This document shows, piece after piece, positions 44,977-56,898 of a stretch of 64,000 bases of DNA. Where the stretch lies: the NCBI RefSeq assembly GCF_014199325.1, contig NZ_JACIJJ010000001.1, forward strand, positions 124,001 to 188,000, read 5' to 3'. The DNA comes from Sphingomonas yantingensis (GTDB taxonomy: Bacteria; Pseudomonadota; Alphaproteobacteria; Sphingomonadales; Sphingomonadaceae). The notes beneath the pieces were generated by a model. It was not told the origin of the DNA and did not search any database. It saw only the letters and a list, made by a program, of their open reading frames with translations. Made by a program: the position numbers and the translations under genes. Each line of letters starts with the position of its first letter. Positions within the stretch are counted from its first letter, which is position 1.

Positions 44977-46430
44977 CAGGGCTGGGCGTTCCGGCGCACG
45001 CGGTCGACGGCATCGCCGAACGCGCTCTCCGCCTTGTCGCCGACCGCAACCTCGCGGTCGAAGGGCGCGTCGGGATCGTTCGCGACCGAGGGGAGGGCCG
45101 CGCTTTCCAGTCGCTGGGCGGGCTCGAGCTTGGGGTTGTCGATCGCCGCTTCGACCGCCTTGTTCAGCCATTCGCCGCCCGCGCCCGTGATCGCGCCGCC
45201 GACCGGCCCGGTAGCGGCGCCGACGATCGCGCCGACCGATTTGAGCATCGCGGTCACGTTGTCCTGCTGCCCCTTGATCCCGTCGGCTTGCGCCGCGGCG
45301 CCGGCATAGGCGGCACCCACGAAATAGCCAAGCGCGGCGGCGTTCTCGCGACGGTCGGTGCCGTCGGGGGCCTTCACCGTCTGGTTGAGCCGGGCGACCG
45401 GGTCCTGCGGCCGAGTCGTGGCGTCGTTGCCGAGTTGCAGGCGGGCCATCTGCTCGCCGAGCGTGTCGGCCTTGTCACCCTCGAACATCTGCTGGGTATA
45501 GGCCGACAGCGCCGAGCCGGCGCGCGTCTCGCTGTTGGTTTCGAGTTCGTGGACGACGCCCGTCGTGTCGCTGTCGATCAGCTTGGTCAGGCTGTCGCGC
45601 ACGTCGCCCAGTGCTTCGCCGCGGTCGATCGAGTTGACGCCCAAACTGATGCCCGGCGTGTCGCGAATCGTGCGAAGCTCGGTCGCGCCGGCATCGAAGA
45701 CGCGCGCCTTGAGATCGGGATTCGAAATCGATGCCGCCGCGTCCATCACCCCGCGGAACCGCGCGGTGTCGAAGCCGGTGACGACGCCGCCCTGGCTGTA
45801 GTGGCTGGTCTGGTCGATGCCGGTCCGGGTCACCGCGCTCAGCGCCGCGGGATTGGCGGCGAGGTGGCGGAATGCCGCCTCTGCCTGTCCGCCGCGCAGC
45901 GAGCCGAGCACGGTCCCGATCGCTGCTGCGTCGCCGTCGACCTCGCGGCTCCAGCTCCCGCCGATGTTGACCCCCGACAGGCCCTTGCCATCGCTCGCCT
46001 CGCTGGTGAGCTGTTTGATGAAATCCACCTTCTGAGCGGCCGACGCGTGCGTCGCCACGGACGACGCGAATTCACCGGCAAGGTCGAAGCCACCTTCGCC
46101 CGACTTCGATCGCTCGAACGCGTTCGACACCGCGGCAAGGTTCGATCCGGTCAGCTTGCCGGCCAGATCGTTGAACAGGTCGCGCCGTTCGCCATCGGTA
46201 TAGCCGCCATTGCCGAACCAGGTGCCGTCGACACCCTCCGACGCGAGCTTGTCGAGCTGGCCGCTCTTTTCCATCTCGGCGACGACGGCATTGGCGTCGG
46301 CGGCGTTCAGCGATTTGAGCGTCGCGGCCGCGGCGTTCACGTCGCCGTGCGTGACCGGGTTCAGAAACCCCGACTCGAGCCGGCCACGCACATCGTCATA
46401 GGCGTTTTGCTGGACGGGCGTGAGGGACAT
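44976..46430 (-). CDS. 484-aa protein of unknown function, effector-like layout
   Basis: A cysteine-free protein with no signal peptide. Residues 1-340 look mostly helical, with short modules (LTPVQQNAYDDVRGRLESGF, ADANAVVAEMEKSGQLDKLAS, WFGNGGYTDGERRDLFNDLAGKL). Two Gly/Ala-rich hydrophobic stretches follow, AAALGYFVGAAYAGAAAQA (about 365-383) and LKSVGAIVGAATGPVGG running to 417, shaped like a membrane-inserting helical hairpin. The acidic tail follows. ATG 46430. The overlapping lipoprotein downstream gives the pair the organisation of an effector with cognate immunity protein. No toxin domain is recognised. Confidence 0.75.
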   Translation of the reverse strand: MSLTPVQQNAYDDVRGRLESGFLNPVTHGDVNAAAATLKSLNAADANAVVAEMEKSGQLDKLASEGVDGTWFGNGGYTDGERRDLFNDLAGKLTGSNLAAVSNAFERSKSGEGGFDLAGEFASSVATHASAAQKVDFIKQLTSEASDGKGLSGVNIGGSWSREVDGDAAAIGTVLGSLRGGQAEAAFRHLAANPAALSAVTRTGIDQTSHYSQGGVVTGFDTARFRGVMDAAASISNPDLKARVFDAGATELRTIRDTPGISLGVNSIDRGEALGDVRDSLTKLIDSDTTGVVHELETNSETRAGSALSAYTQQMFEGDKADTLGEQMARLQLGNDATTRPQDPVARLNQTVKAPDGTDRRENAAALGYFVGAAYAGAAAQADGIKGQQDNVTAMLKSVGAIVGAATGPVGGAITGAGGEWLNKAVEAAIDNPKLEPAQRLESAALPSVANDPDAPFDREVAVGDKAESAFGDAVDRVRRNAQP

Positions 46431-46566
46431 GGCGGACGCTCCTGATACCGTGATGTCCCCGTTCTACGCACTGCAATCTGTCGGTTCGATAATCGGATCG
46501 ACTAGGTGTGGACGCGCAGCCGGCCGCCGGCTTCAACGCCGCACGTAAAGCGGCTAGACGAGCCCG

Positions 46567-47358
46567 ATGAACGCGCTAGCCGCCATCCTCCTGTCCGCCG
46601 CCGCGATGACGGCGATCGTCGGCGTCCGCTACATCATCACCTCCGGCGCGTTCGCGCTCGCCACACGGGCGACGCGGCCGGGCCTGTATGTCGGCCTCGA
46701 CAAGCAGATCGGGCGGGAGATCAAGTGGAGCCTCGCCTCCGCCGCGATCTATGGCGTGCCGGCGGGGGTCGTCGCCTGGGGCTGGCGCGAGCATGGCTGG
46801 ACGCAGATCTACGAGGACGTGGGCGCCTATCCGCTCTGGTACCTGCCGGTTTCGGTGTTCCTTTACCTCTTCGCGCACGACACTTGGTTCTACTGGACGC
46901 ATCGCTGGATGCACCGGCCCAAGCCCTTCAAGGCCGCGCATGCGGTCCATCACGCCAGCCGCCCGCCCACTGCCTGGGCGGCGATGGCGTTCCATCCGAT
47001 CGAGGCGCTGACCGGCGCCGTGGTAATTCCGCTACTGGTCTTCGCAATTCCGATCCATGTCGCCGCACTGGGCTTGGTCCTGGCGATCATGACGCTTATG
47101 GGTGTGACCAACCACATGGGGTGGGAGGTTTTCCCGAAGTTCATGGTGGAGGGGCCGCTGGGCCGCTGGCTCATCACGGCCAGCCATCACCAGCGCCATC
47201 ATGAGCGCTACGGGTGCAATTACGGGCTTTATTTCCGGTTCTGGGACCGGGTGTGCGGGACCGATGACGGTTTGGGTAACTTCGATGCGGCGGCTCGCCG
47301 CGCTCGCGCCGCTGGCGCTGCTGGTCGGCGCCTCGCCGGTCGCGACGCTCAAGGTTGA
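46567..47358 (+). CDS. Sterol desaturase / fatty-acid hydroxylase family protein
   Basis: A 263-aa integral membrane di-iron oxygenase-type protein. The histidine boxes are HDTWFYWTHRWMH, HAVHHAS and ASHHQRHHERYG, set among four hydrophobic segments. Family members hydroxylate or desaturate fatty acids, sterols and carotenoids. It is longer than typical CrtZ (about 165-175 aa), so it is not called crtZ despite lying 2 kb from the crt genes. The last 25 residues (RRARAAGAAGRRLAGRDAQ) overlap the DUF2141 start and look non-conserved. It is divergent from the effector-like gene. Confidence 0.85.
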   Translation: MNALAAILLSAAAMTAIVGVRYIITSGAFALATRATRPGLYVGLDKQIGREIKWSLASAAIYGVPAGVVAWGWREHGWTQIYEDVGAYPLWYLPVSVFLYLFAHDTWFYWTHRWMHRPKPFKAAHAVHHASRPPTAWAAMAFHPIEALTGAVVIPLLVFAIPIHVAALGLVLAIMTLMGVTNHMGWEVFPKFMVEGPLGRWLITASHHQRHHERYGCNYGLYFRFWDRVCGTDDGLGNFDAAARRARAAGAAGRRLAGRDAQG

Positions 47359-47707
47359 CGTCGATGCGCTGCGCAATGCGCGCGGCGTCATTCGCCTCTG
47401 CCTGACCGCGGTCGCCAGCAACTTCCCGACGTGCGAGGACGATGCGCGCGCGGTCGCCCGCTCGGTGCCCGCCAGCCAGCGCAGCCTTGCCTATGACGGT
47501 CTGCCGCCCGGCGGCTATGCCGTGGCGATCATCCATGACGAGAACGGCAACGGCAAGCTCGACACCTTTGCCGGGATCCCGCGCGAGGGGTTCGGCTTCT
47601 CGCGCAATCCGCGCATCGCCTTCGGCCCGCCGCGCTTCGACGCGGCCCGCTTCACGGTGCAGCAGGGCGGCGAGGAACAGAGGATTCGCATGCGCTACAT
47701 GTTCTGA
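47285..47707 (+). CDS. Exported DUF2141 protein
   Basis: A 140-aa protein with a signal peptide (MRRLAALAPLALLVGASPVA) and a DUF2141 domain: LKVDVDALRNARGVIRLCLTA, AYDGLPPGGYAVAIIHDENGNGKLDTFAGIPREGFGFSRNP (residues 60-100) and IAFGPPRFDAARFTV. The DENGNGKLD segment resembles a calcium-type loop. ATG 47285 is picked by the signal peptide. It overlaps the hydroxylase-family frame by 74 nt. Function unknown; periplasmic or secreted by inference. Confidence 0.85.
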   Translation: MRRLAALAPLALLVGASPVATLKVDVDALRNARGVIRLCLTAVASNFPTCEDDARAVARSVPASQRSLAYDGLPPGGYAVAIIHDENGNGKLDTFAGIPREGFGFSRNPRIAFGPPRFDAARFTVQQGGEEQRIRMRYMF

Positions 47708-47764
47708 ACGGACCTAAACGGAACCGGAGACGTTTCGCGGCTGAAAGCTTCGGAGTTCCGTCAC

Positions 47765-48622
47765 TTGCGCATCCTTCTCGCCGCCGCGCTGTCGCTCGGC
47801 CTCGCTTCCCCCGCCTTTGCCCAAGATACCGCGCCCGCGCCGGTCGACACCCCGCCCTCGACCGATCCGCAGGGCGATTTCGCGATCGTCGGCGTCGGTG
47901 TCGGCCTGCTTCCGGATTACGAGGGGTCGGGCGATTACAGCGTCTCGCCCGTGCCCGCCGCGATCGGTCAGGTTTCGGGCTATCGCTTCATCCTGGCGGG
48001 CAACCGCGTCAGCGTCGACCTCATCAAGGACGGCTACGGTCCGACCTGGGACGTGCAGGCGGGACCGATCGGCGTCGTCAATTTCAACCGCAACAGCCGC
48101 GATGCGATCGACAACCCCCAGGTCGCGCTGCTCGACGAACGCGGCACCGCGATCGAGCTCGGCGGCTATGTCGGCATCGGCAAGACCGGCGTCATCACCA
48201 GCGATTACGACCGCTTCTCCGCGACCGTCAGCTATCGCTACGACGTGGCGGGCGTGCATTCAAGCGGCATCCTGACGCCGACCGTCACCTATACGACGCC
48301 GCTGTCGACCAAGGCGCTGGTCGGCCTGTTCGCCTCGGCCGAGTTCGTCGAGCGCGGCTATGGCCGTACCTATTTCAGCGTCACCCCGGCCGAGAGCGCG
48401 CGCTCGGGCCTGCCCATCTATACCGCGGGCGGCGGGTTCAAGAACTGGGGCATCGGCGCCGTGGGCATGCGGTCGCTGACCGGCGATTTGACCGGCGGGC
48501 TCCAGCTGGTCGGCGGCGTGGTCTATCGCCGGCTCTCGGGCGACTTCGCCGATTCGCCGCTGACCCGCGTCGGATCGCCCAACCAGTGGATCGGCGCGCT
48601 CGGGCTTGCCTACAGCTTCTGA
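47765..48622 (+). CDS. MipA/OmpV-family outer-membrane protein
   Basis: A 285-aa beta-barrel-type protein. Signal peptide from TTG 47765 (RILLAAALSLGLASPAFAQ). The mature chain alternates amphipathic strands (FAIVGVGVGLLPDYEGSGDY, GYVGIGKTGVITSDYDRFSATVSYRY in two parts, LVGGVVYRRLSGDFADSPLTR) and ends in the outer-membrane C-terminal aromatic IGALGLAYSF. MipA-like proteins bind murein hydrolase complexes; others are porin-like. A GGAG site precedes the TTG start. Confidence 0.87.
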   Translation: MRILLAAALSLGLASPAFAQDTAPAPVDTPPSTDPQGDFAIVGVGVGLLPDYEGSGDYSVSPVPAAIGQVSGYRFILAGNRVSVDLIKDGYGPTWDVQAGPIGVVNFNRNSRDAIDNPQVALLDERGTAIELGGYVGIGKTGVITSDYDRFSATVSYRYDVAGVHSSGILTPTVTYTTPLSTKALVGLFASAEFVERGYGRTYFSVTPAESARSGLPIYTAGGGFKNWGIGAVGMRSLTGDLTGGLQLVGGVVYRRLSGDFADSPLTRVGSPNQWIGALGLAYSF

Positions 48623-48633
48623 GCGCTTTGATG

Positions 48634-48716
48634 GCGGCACCGGCCCGCTCGCCCGCCCGACCACCCATTCAGGATATGCTGTGGGGGGGCCGGGTGGGGG
48701 AGCGGGCCGGTGCCGC
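48634..48716. repeat. Long inverted repeat spanning the start of the next gene
   Basis: GCGGCACCGGCCCGCTC (48634-48650) and GAGCGGGCCGGTGCCGC (48700-48716) are perfect 17-bp inverted repeats 49 nt apart; the inner CCACCC and GGGTGG can extend the stem. It begins 12 bp after the MipA stop. Its loop holds the AGGA site (48671) and the GTG (48681) of the following gene. It may be a dispersed sphingomonad repeat or a terminator and translational switch. Confidence 0.7.
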
Positions 48717-49055
48717 ACCATCCGCCTGAGCGGATCCAAAGAAGCACCGCTCCAGACACCCGACGGACGGTACATCGTCGTCCGCGGGCGGCTGTGGCGG
48801 CGGAGCAATCCTGCGCTGCCGGAGGCGGAGCGGCAGGCGCTCGTCAACGAACTGATGGACGCCCGCCGCGCCGTTCGCGATGCCGCCGACGAAGCGATGA
48901 CCCGCGCGGCTCGTGCGCGGGTACAGGCGGCCAAGGTGGCGCTTGGCGAGCGCGGGCCGGTCTGGTGGGATGACGGCGCGCCCGATCTCAACCGCCACAT
49001 GGTGCGGAATACGCCCTATGCCGACTGGTTCGCCTCGCTTGCGGGCGACCCGTGA
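48681..49055 (+). CDS. Conserved-type protein with a basic helical core, function unknown
   Basis: A 124-aa soluble protein: TPDGRYIVVRGRLWRRSNPALPEAERQALVNELMDARRAV (residues 28-67), an Ala/Arg-rich helix, then AKVALGERGPVWWDDGAPDLNRHMVRNTPYADWFASL. The Trp-Asp-rich end looks like a conserved family signature but I cannot name a function. GTG 48681 is supported by AGGA at 6-nt spacing; the only other start, TTG 48606, lies inside the MipA gene. The first 20 residues are coded by the inverted repeat at 48634-48716 and look non-conserved. Confidence 0.7.
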   Translation: MGGPGGGAGRCRTIRLSGSKEAPLQTPDGRYIVVRGRLWRRSNPALPEAERQALVNELMDARRAVRDAADEAMTRAARARVQAAKVALGERGPVWWDDGAPDLNRHMVRNTPYADWFASLAGDP

Positions 49056-49075
49056 AGCGCCTACACCCATGCCAT

Positions 49076-49163
49076 CCCCGGGGGACCGCTGACGCAGCGG
49101 TTGAGAGGGTGGCCGCAGCCACCGACCCGCTGAACCTGATCCGGCTGACACCGGCGTAGGGAG
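49076..49163 (+). promoter_or_regulatory. TPP (THI-box) riboswitch
   Basis: The THI-box consensus is present in order: CCGGGGGACC at 49078, TTGAGAGGGTGG with the P2/P4 arm, GACCCGCTGAACCTGATCC, and GACACCGGCGTAGGGAGGG at 49147. It directly precedes thiC, the usual target. Downstream, CTCC (49194-49197) can pair with GGAG (49201-49204) of the ribosome-binding site, suggesting translational shut-off when TPP is bound. Control by TPP is established for the class; the mechanism here is inference. Confidence 0.93.
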
Positions 49164-49182
49164 GGAGCGGCCCCGCCAATGA

Positions 49183-51075
<1,893 letters not shown>

Positions 51076-51081
51076 GGCGAT

Positions 51082-51112
51082 CCCGCCGCCGCTCGGGAAG
51101 AGCGGCGGCGGG
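51082..51112. terminator. Long hairpin between thiC and katG
   Basis: CCCGCCGCCGCTC (51082-51094) and GAGCGGCGGCGGG (51100-51112) form a perfect 13-bp stem with a 5-nt loop. It lies between the thiC stop (51075) and the convergent katG stop (51124), where it can serve both. No T tract on either side. Confidence 0.6.
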
Positions 51113-51123
51113 CCGTCATCGGG

Positions 51124-53403
<2,280 letters not shown>

Positions 53404-53692
53404 GTCATCGTCTCTTTCGGCTTCGGGGGGGATAGGGGCGGCCATGCGGTAGAGATAGGCGCGGATACGGTCGCAGCAGGACCTAGGCCAAAGCCCAGTC
53501 CGCGACGAAGGCCATGGGAAAATCACGGCTTTCACGTGGGTTGGTAAAGCATACCGCACAAAGCGATCGGGTTCCCGGCGGCAGCATGCGGAAATAACGC
53601 CGTATGTTCTTTGTAGATCCGGCACGCGAAAACTCGGTGCGACAGCGTGACGTGCGCGCCGGGGGTGGGTCAATCAGCGAAGGAGACATCCG
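53404..53692. other. Intergenic region between divergent katG and small-protein operon
   Basis: 289 bp without a gene. It must carry the katG promoter (minus) and that of the plus-strand small-protein operon. I see no convincing OxyR-type ATAG-N7-CTAT site and no well-spaced sigma-70 promoter. The ribosome-binding site GAAGGAGAC lies at the right end, before ATG 53693. Confidence 0.6.
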
Positions 53693-53860
53693 ATGCAGCA
53701 GAAGAACCCGCAAAGCCCGGCGTTCATCCTCGAGCGCCGTGACGAGATGGCGCAGGCTGCGGCGAGGGGCTTTTTCGGCGTCCGCCACGGCCTCGCGCTC
53801 GATCGCGATCAATCGGGCCACCGGCGCTATCACTTCATCTACGAAGACCTGTTGATGTGA
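53693..53860 (+). CDS. 55-aa protein of unknown function
   Basis: A small ORF with a strong GAAGGAGAC site 5 nt upstream. The product MQQKNPQSPAFILERRDEMA continues AQAAARGFFGVRHGLALD and ends HRRYHFIYEDLLM. It is hydrophilic, with no membrane helix. It is the first of three tightly spaced genes: 13 bp to a 44-aa membrane protein, then an FAD protein. I do not recognise it. Confidence 0.6.
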   Translation: MQQKNPQSPAFILERRDEMAQAAARGFFGVRHGLALDRDQSGHRRYHFIYEDLLM

Positions 53861-53873
53861 GCGGAGACCGGTA

Positions 53874-54008
53874 ATGCGTAAGATCACCCCGCAGCAGCGC
53901 AACGCGCTGATCGCCGCCGTCGTGCTGTTCATCGTCATCTGGATCTGCGTCATCGCGTTTCGCGTGACGCTGATGTCGTCGGACACGCCGGTCCGGTCGT
54001 TCACCTGA
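53874..54008 (+). CDS. 44-aa single-helix membrane protein
   Basis: A short protein with a positively charged N-terminus (MRKITPQQRNAL), one transmembrane helix (IAAVVLFIVIWICVIAFRV) and a short tail. GGAG at 53862 serves as ribosome-binding site. Its TGA shares one base with the ATG of the FAD oxidoreductase at 54008 (TGATG), implying coupled translation. Small single-pass proteins often modulate membrane enzymes or partners; no function is known here. Confidence 0.65.
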   Translation: MRKITPQQRNALIAAVVLFIVIWICVIAFRVTLMSSDTPVRSFT

Positions 54009-54943
54009 TGGCGAAGCGCGTCGCCATCGTCGGGGCGGGGATGGCCGGGCTCGCCTGCGGCGAGGCGCTGGCCGTGGCGGGGATCCGTCCGGCGATTTTT
54101 GACAAGGGCCGACGGCCGAGCGGGCGGCTGGCGAGCCGCACGATCGAGGTCGGCGGCGTCGCCTATGCCTTCGATTACGGCGCGCAGTACATGACGGCAC
54201 GCGCGCCCGGCTTTGTCGAGCGGCTGCGCGCTTGGGAAGCGGCGGGCGTGGCTGCGCCCTGGCCCGCGGCCGGGCCGGATGCGTGGGTGGGGACGCCATC
54301 GATGGACGCCCCGCTCGCCGTCATGGCGGGCCGACTGGACGTCCACTGGTCGGCGCAGGTCGAACGGATCGAGCGCGCGCCCGATGGCTGGCACTTGAGG
54401 ATTGGGGATGTCGTGGTGGGGCCGTTCGACGAACTCGTCCTCGCCCTTCCCGCCGAGCAGGCGGAAGCGATGGCCGCGTCGGCGAGCCTCGCCCTCGCGG
54501 CGTTGGCCCGGGCGAACCGCTCACAGCCCTGCTGGACGGCCCTGCTCGCGTTCGAGCGGCCCACCGGCGCACCGCCGATGCTGGAGGGCGACGCCGTGAT
54601 CGACGTGGCCGTCCGCAATCCTGCCAAGCCCGGCCGCGCCGATGGCGAGGCGTGGACGGTCCATGCCGACGCCGACTGGTCCGCGCGCCATCTGGGGGCA
54701 TCGCGGGACGAGGTCGCCCGCCGCCTGACCGACGCGCTCGCCGCGCGTCTCCCGAGCCTGCCCGCGCCCGTTCATGCCAGCGCGCATCGCTGGCGCTACG
54801 CGCGGTCCGCGGCGGGGGGGCTGGGGCACTGGCGGGACGACGCGGCCCACCTCACCGCGTGCGGCGACTGGCTAATCGCGCCTCGGGTCGAGAGCGCCTG
54901 GCTATCGGGGACCGAAGCGGCCGAGGCGATCCTCGCGCGCTAG
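54008..54943 (+). CDS. FAD-dependent amine-oxidase/renalase-like protein
   Basis: A 311-aa flavoprotein: Rossmann start KRVAIVGAGMAGLACGEALAVAG, EDR-like segment FDKGRRPSGRLASRTI, YAFDYGAQYMTAR, and the C-terminal FAD contact LTACGDWLIAPRVESAWLSGTEAAEAIL. The NAD(P)/FAD-binding 8 type with this length resembles the bacterial renalase-like group, which oxidises dihydronicotinamide isomers in some members; substrate here unknown. ATG 54008 is coupled to the upstream 44-aa gene. Confidence 0.85.
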   Translation: MAKRVAIVGAGMAGLACGEALAVAGIRPAIFDKGRRPSGRLASRTIEVGGVAYAFDYGAQYMTARAPGFVERLRAWEAAGVAAPWPAAGPDAWVGTPSMDAPLAVMAGRLDVHWSAQVERIERAPDGWHLRIGDVVVGPFDELVLALPAEQAEAMAASASLALAALARANRSQPCWTALLAFERPTGAPPMLEGDAVIDVAVRNPAKPGRADGEAWTVHADADWSARHLGASRDEVARRLTDALAARLPSLPAPVHASAHRWRYARSAAGGLGHWRDDAAHLTACGDWLIAPRVESAWLSGTEAAEAILAR

Positions 54944-54952
54944 CGTCGGAAA

Positions 54953-55036
54953 TGGTGCCCCTGGCCGGACTCGAACCAGCATGCCTTGCGGCGTTCGATT
55001 TTGAGTCGAATGCGTCTACCATTTCGCCACAGGGGC
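54953..55036 (-). tRNA. tRNA-Leu (CAA)
   Basis: Read on the minus strand: acceptor GCCCCTG / CAGGGGC, D arm GCGAAATGGTAGACGC, anticodon stem TTCGA / TCGAA with loop CTCAAAA (anticodon CAA), a long variable arm typical of leucine tRNAs, T arm GCTGG-TTCGAGT-CCGGC, discriminator A and encoded CCA. It lies downstream of dprA in the same orientation. No integrase or duplicated 3' end is near. Confidence 0.96.
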
Positions 55037-55086
55037 AGCGGCGACGGACCTAGGCGATGCGGCGGGGGCGGGCAAGCCCCGGCCCG

Positions 55087-56175
55087 CTATCCAAGAAGCA
55101 GGCTGACGCGCGCGCCGGCATGGCGTTCGAGCCGGCCGGCGAGTTCGAGTTCGAGCAGCACCGTTTGCACGATCGCGGGGGACAGGCCCGACTGGCGGAT
55201 CACCTCGTCGATCGCGGTGGGGACGGGGCCGAGCAAGCCGGTGACGGCGGCTCGCTCGCGGTCGCTCGCATCCTCGGGCGGCGGCGCGCCCCAGGCTTGC
55301 GTTGGCGAGCGCAAAGCGCGCAGGTCGATGGGGCGGAGCAGTTCGAGCACGTCGGCCGCGGTCTGGATCAGCGTCGCGCCCTCGCGGATCAGCGAATTGC
55401 ACCCCTGTGCGCGCGGGTCGAGCGGGCTGCCGGGGACGGCCATCACCTCGCGCCCCGCCTCCGCCGCCAGCCGCGCGGTGATGAGCGAACCGGAGCGCGG
55501 CGCTGCCTCCACCACCACCGTCCCTTGCGCGGCGCCGGCGATGATGCGGTTGCGCTGGGGGAAGAAGCGCGCGAGCGGCTGCGTGCCCGGCGGCTGCTCG
55601 GCGATCAGCAGCCCCTCCTCGGCGATTCGCGCCTGGAGGCCTTCGTTTTCGGGTGGGAAGGCGATGTCGATGCCGCTGGCGATCACGCCCACGGTGCCGT
55701 TGGCGATCGACCCCTGATGCGCGGCGGTGTCGATGCCGCGGGCGAGGCCCGAGACGATCGTGACGCCCGCCTGTCCCAGTTCCTGTGCCAGCCCGCGCGC
55801 GAAGCGGCAGGCAGCGGCCGAGGCGTTGCGAGCGCCGACCATCGCCGCGCTCGGCCGGGCGAGCAGCGACAGGTCGCCGCGAACGATCAGCACGACGGGG
55901 GCGCCGTCCGCCTCCGCCAATAAAGCGGGATAATCGGGATCGCCGGTCAGGCAGTGGCGCGCGCCCGCTTTGGCCACGCGGCGGATCTCATCGTCGATGC
56001 GGCGGGGGTCGGCGGGCTCGATCGGCTTGCCGCCGCCGCGCGCGGCAAGCGAGGGGAGTGCCTCGAGCGCCGCGGTCGCGGTGCCGAAGCGGGCGAGGAG
56101 TGCGGCATAGCCGACCGGCCCGACCCGGTGCGTGCGCGCGAGCCGAAGCCGCGCGCGACGCTCCGCATCATCCAC
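55087..56175 (-). CDS. dprA: DNA-processing protein DprA
   Basis: DprA loads RecA on incoming single-stranded DNA during natural transformation. The 362-aa protein has an N-terminal SAM-like part, a Rossmann-like DprA core (AMVGARNASAAACRFARGLA, IVSGLARGIDTAAHQGSI, IAFPPENEGL, PPGTQPLARFFPQRNRIIAGA, SGSLITARLAAEAGREVMAVPGS) and a C-terminal winged-helix domain (PTAIDEVIRQSGL, VQTVLLELELAGRLERHAGARV). GTG 56175 overlaps the plsY stop by 8 nt. Other competence genes are not in this window. Confidence 0.93.
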   Translation of the reverse strand: MDDAERRARLRLARTHRVGPVGYAALLARFGTATAALEALPSLAARGGGKPIEPADPRRIDDEIRRVAKAGARHCLTGDPDYPALLAEADGAPVVLIVRGDLSLLARPSAAMVGARNASAAACRFARGLAQELGQAGVTIVSGLARGIDTAAHQGSIANGTVGVIASGIDIAFPPENEGLQARIAEEGLLIAEQPPGTQPLARFFPQRNRIIAGAAQGTVVVEAAPRSGSLITARLAAEAGREVMAVPGSPLDPRAQGCNSLIREGATLIQTAADVLELLRPIDLRALRSPTQAWGAPPPEDASDRERAAVTGLLGPVPTAIDEVIRQSGLSPAIVQTVLLELELAGRLERHAGARVSLLLG

Positions 56176-56776
56176 GCTTGCCGCTGCCGATGCGCGGTTC
56201 GGTGCCGCTGGCGAGGCGATCGATATTGGCGCGATGCTTCCAAAGGACGATGAGCGCGAGCGCGAGCAGGACGAGGACGATGTCGAACCGCTGGAACCAC
56301 GCCGCCGCGACGGGCGCGCTGACCGCGGCCGCCATGCCGGCGACCGAGGAAATGCGGACGAGCGCGAGCAGCCCGAGCCAGACGACGGCATAGACCGCTG
56401 CGACCGGCGGGCTGAGCGCGAGTGCGATGCCCATCAGCGTCGCCACGCCTTTGCCTCCGTTGAAGCGCAGCCAGACCGGATAGCAGTGACCGATGAACGC
56501 CGCGGCGCCCGCGACGGGGGCGAGGCCAGGCCAGATCGCCGCGACGATCCACACCGCCGCCGCGCCCTTCAGCGCGTCGAGCAGCAATGTCGCCGCCGCC
56601 AGCCCCTTGCGCCCGGTGCGCAGCACGTTGGTCGCGCCGATATTGCCCGAGCCGATCTGGCGCAGGTCGCCCGCGCCCGCCATCCGCGTCAGGATCACGC
56701 CGAACGGGATGCTGCCCAGCAGATAGCCGATCAGCAGCGCGGCCACGGGCGGCAGCCAGAGGATCTCGGTGGTCAA
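56168..56776 (-). CDS. plsY: Glycerol-3-phosphate acyltransferase
   Basis: Acylates glycerol-3-phosphate from acyl-phosphate, the first step of phospholipid synthesis. The 202-aa membrane protein has about five helices and the family motifs GYLLGSIPFGVILTR, GSGNIGATNVLRTG, GHCYPVWLRFNGGKGVAT. The start is TTG 56776, giving the family N-terminus LTTEILWLPPVAALLIGYLLG; no ATG lies upstream in frame. It is translationally linked to dprA and divergent from murI. Confidence 0.92.
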   Translation of the reverse strand: MTTEILWLPPVAALLIGYLLGSIPFGVILTRMAGAGDLRQIGSGNIGATNVLRTGRKGLAAATLLLDALKGAAAVWIVAAIWPGLAPVAGAAAFIGHCYPVWLRFNGGKGVATLMGIALALSPPVAAVYAVVWLGLLALVRISSVAGMAAAVSAPVAAAWFQRFDIVLVLLALALIVLWKHRANIDRLASGTEPRIGSGKRG

Positions 56777-56898
56777 GTCGCGTGCCCCATTTGTACCGCC
56801 TTTAGGGCAGGGCGGACCGTCTGCGCAACGATCTCGATCAGTCGGGGTCCGAACCCGACCGGTTGTCCGCTAGCGTACACAGGCCTAATCGCTCGGCG

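Noticed and set aside
46567..47358. crtZ (beta-carotene hydroxylase)
   Set aside because: It has the same kind of histidine boxes, but the length and pattern match the broader fatty-acid hydroxylase/sterol desaturase family, and it is not in the crt operon.
53404..53692. OxyR-binding site for katG
   Set aside because: No spaced ATAG/CTAT half-sites could be found by eye.
54953..55036. tRNA-Leu as a phage or island attachment site
   Set aside because: No integrase and no duplicated tRNA 3' end in the flanks; the neighbours are ordinary core genes.
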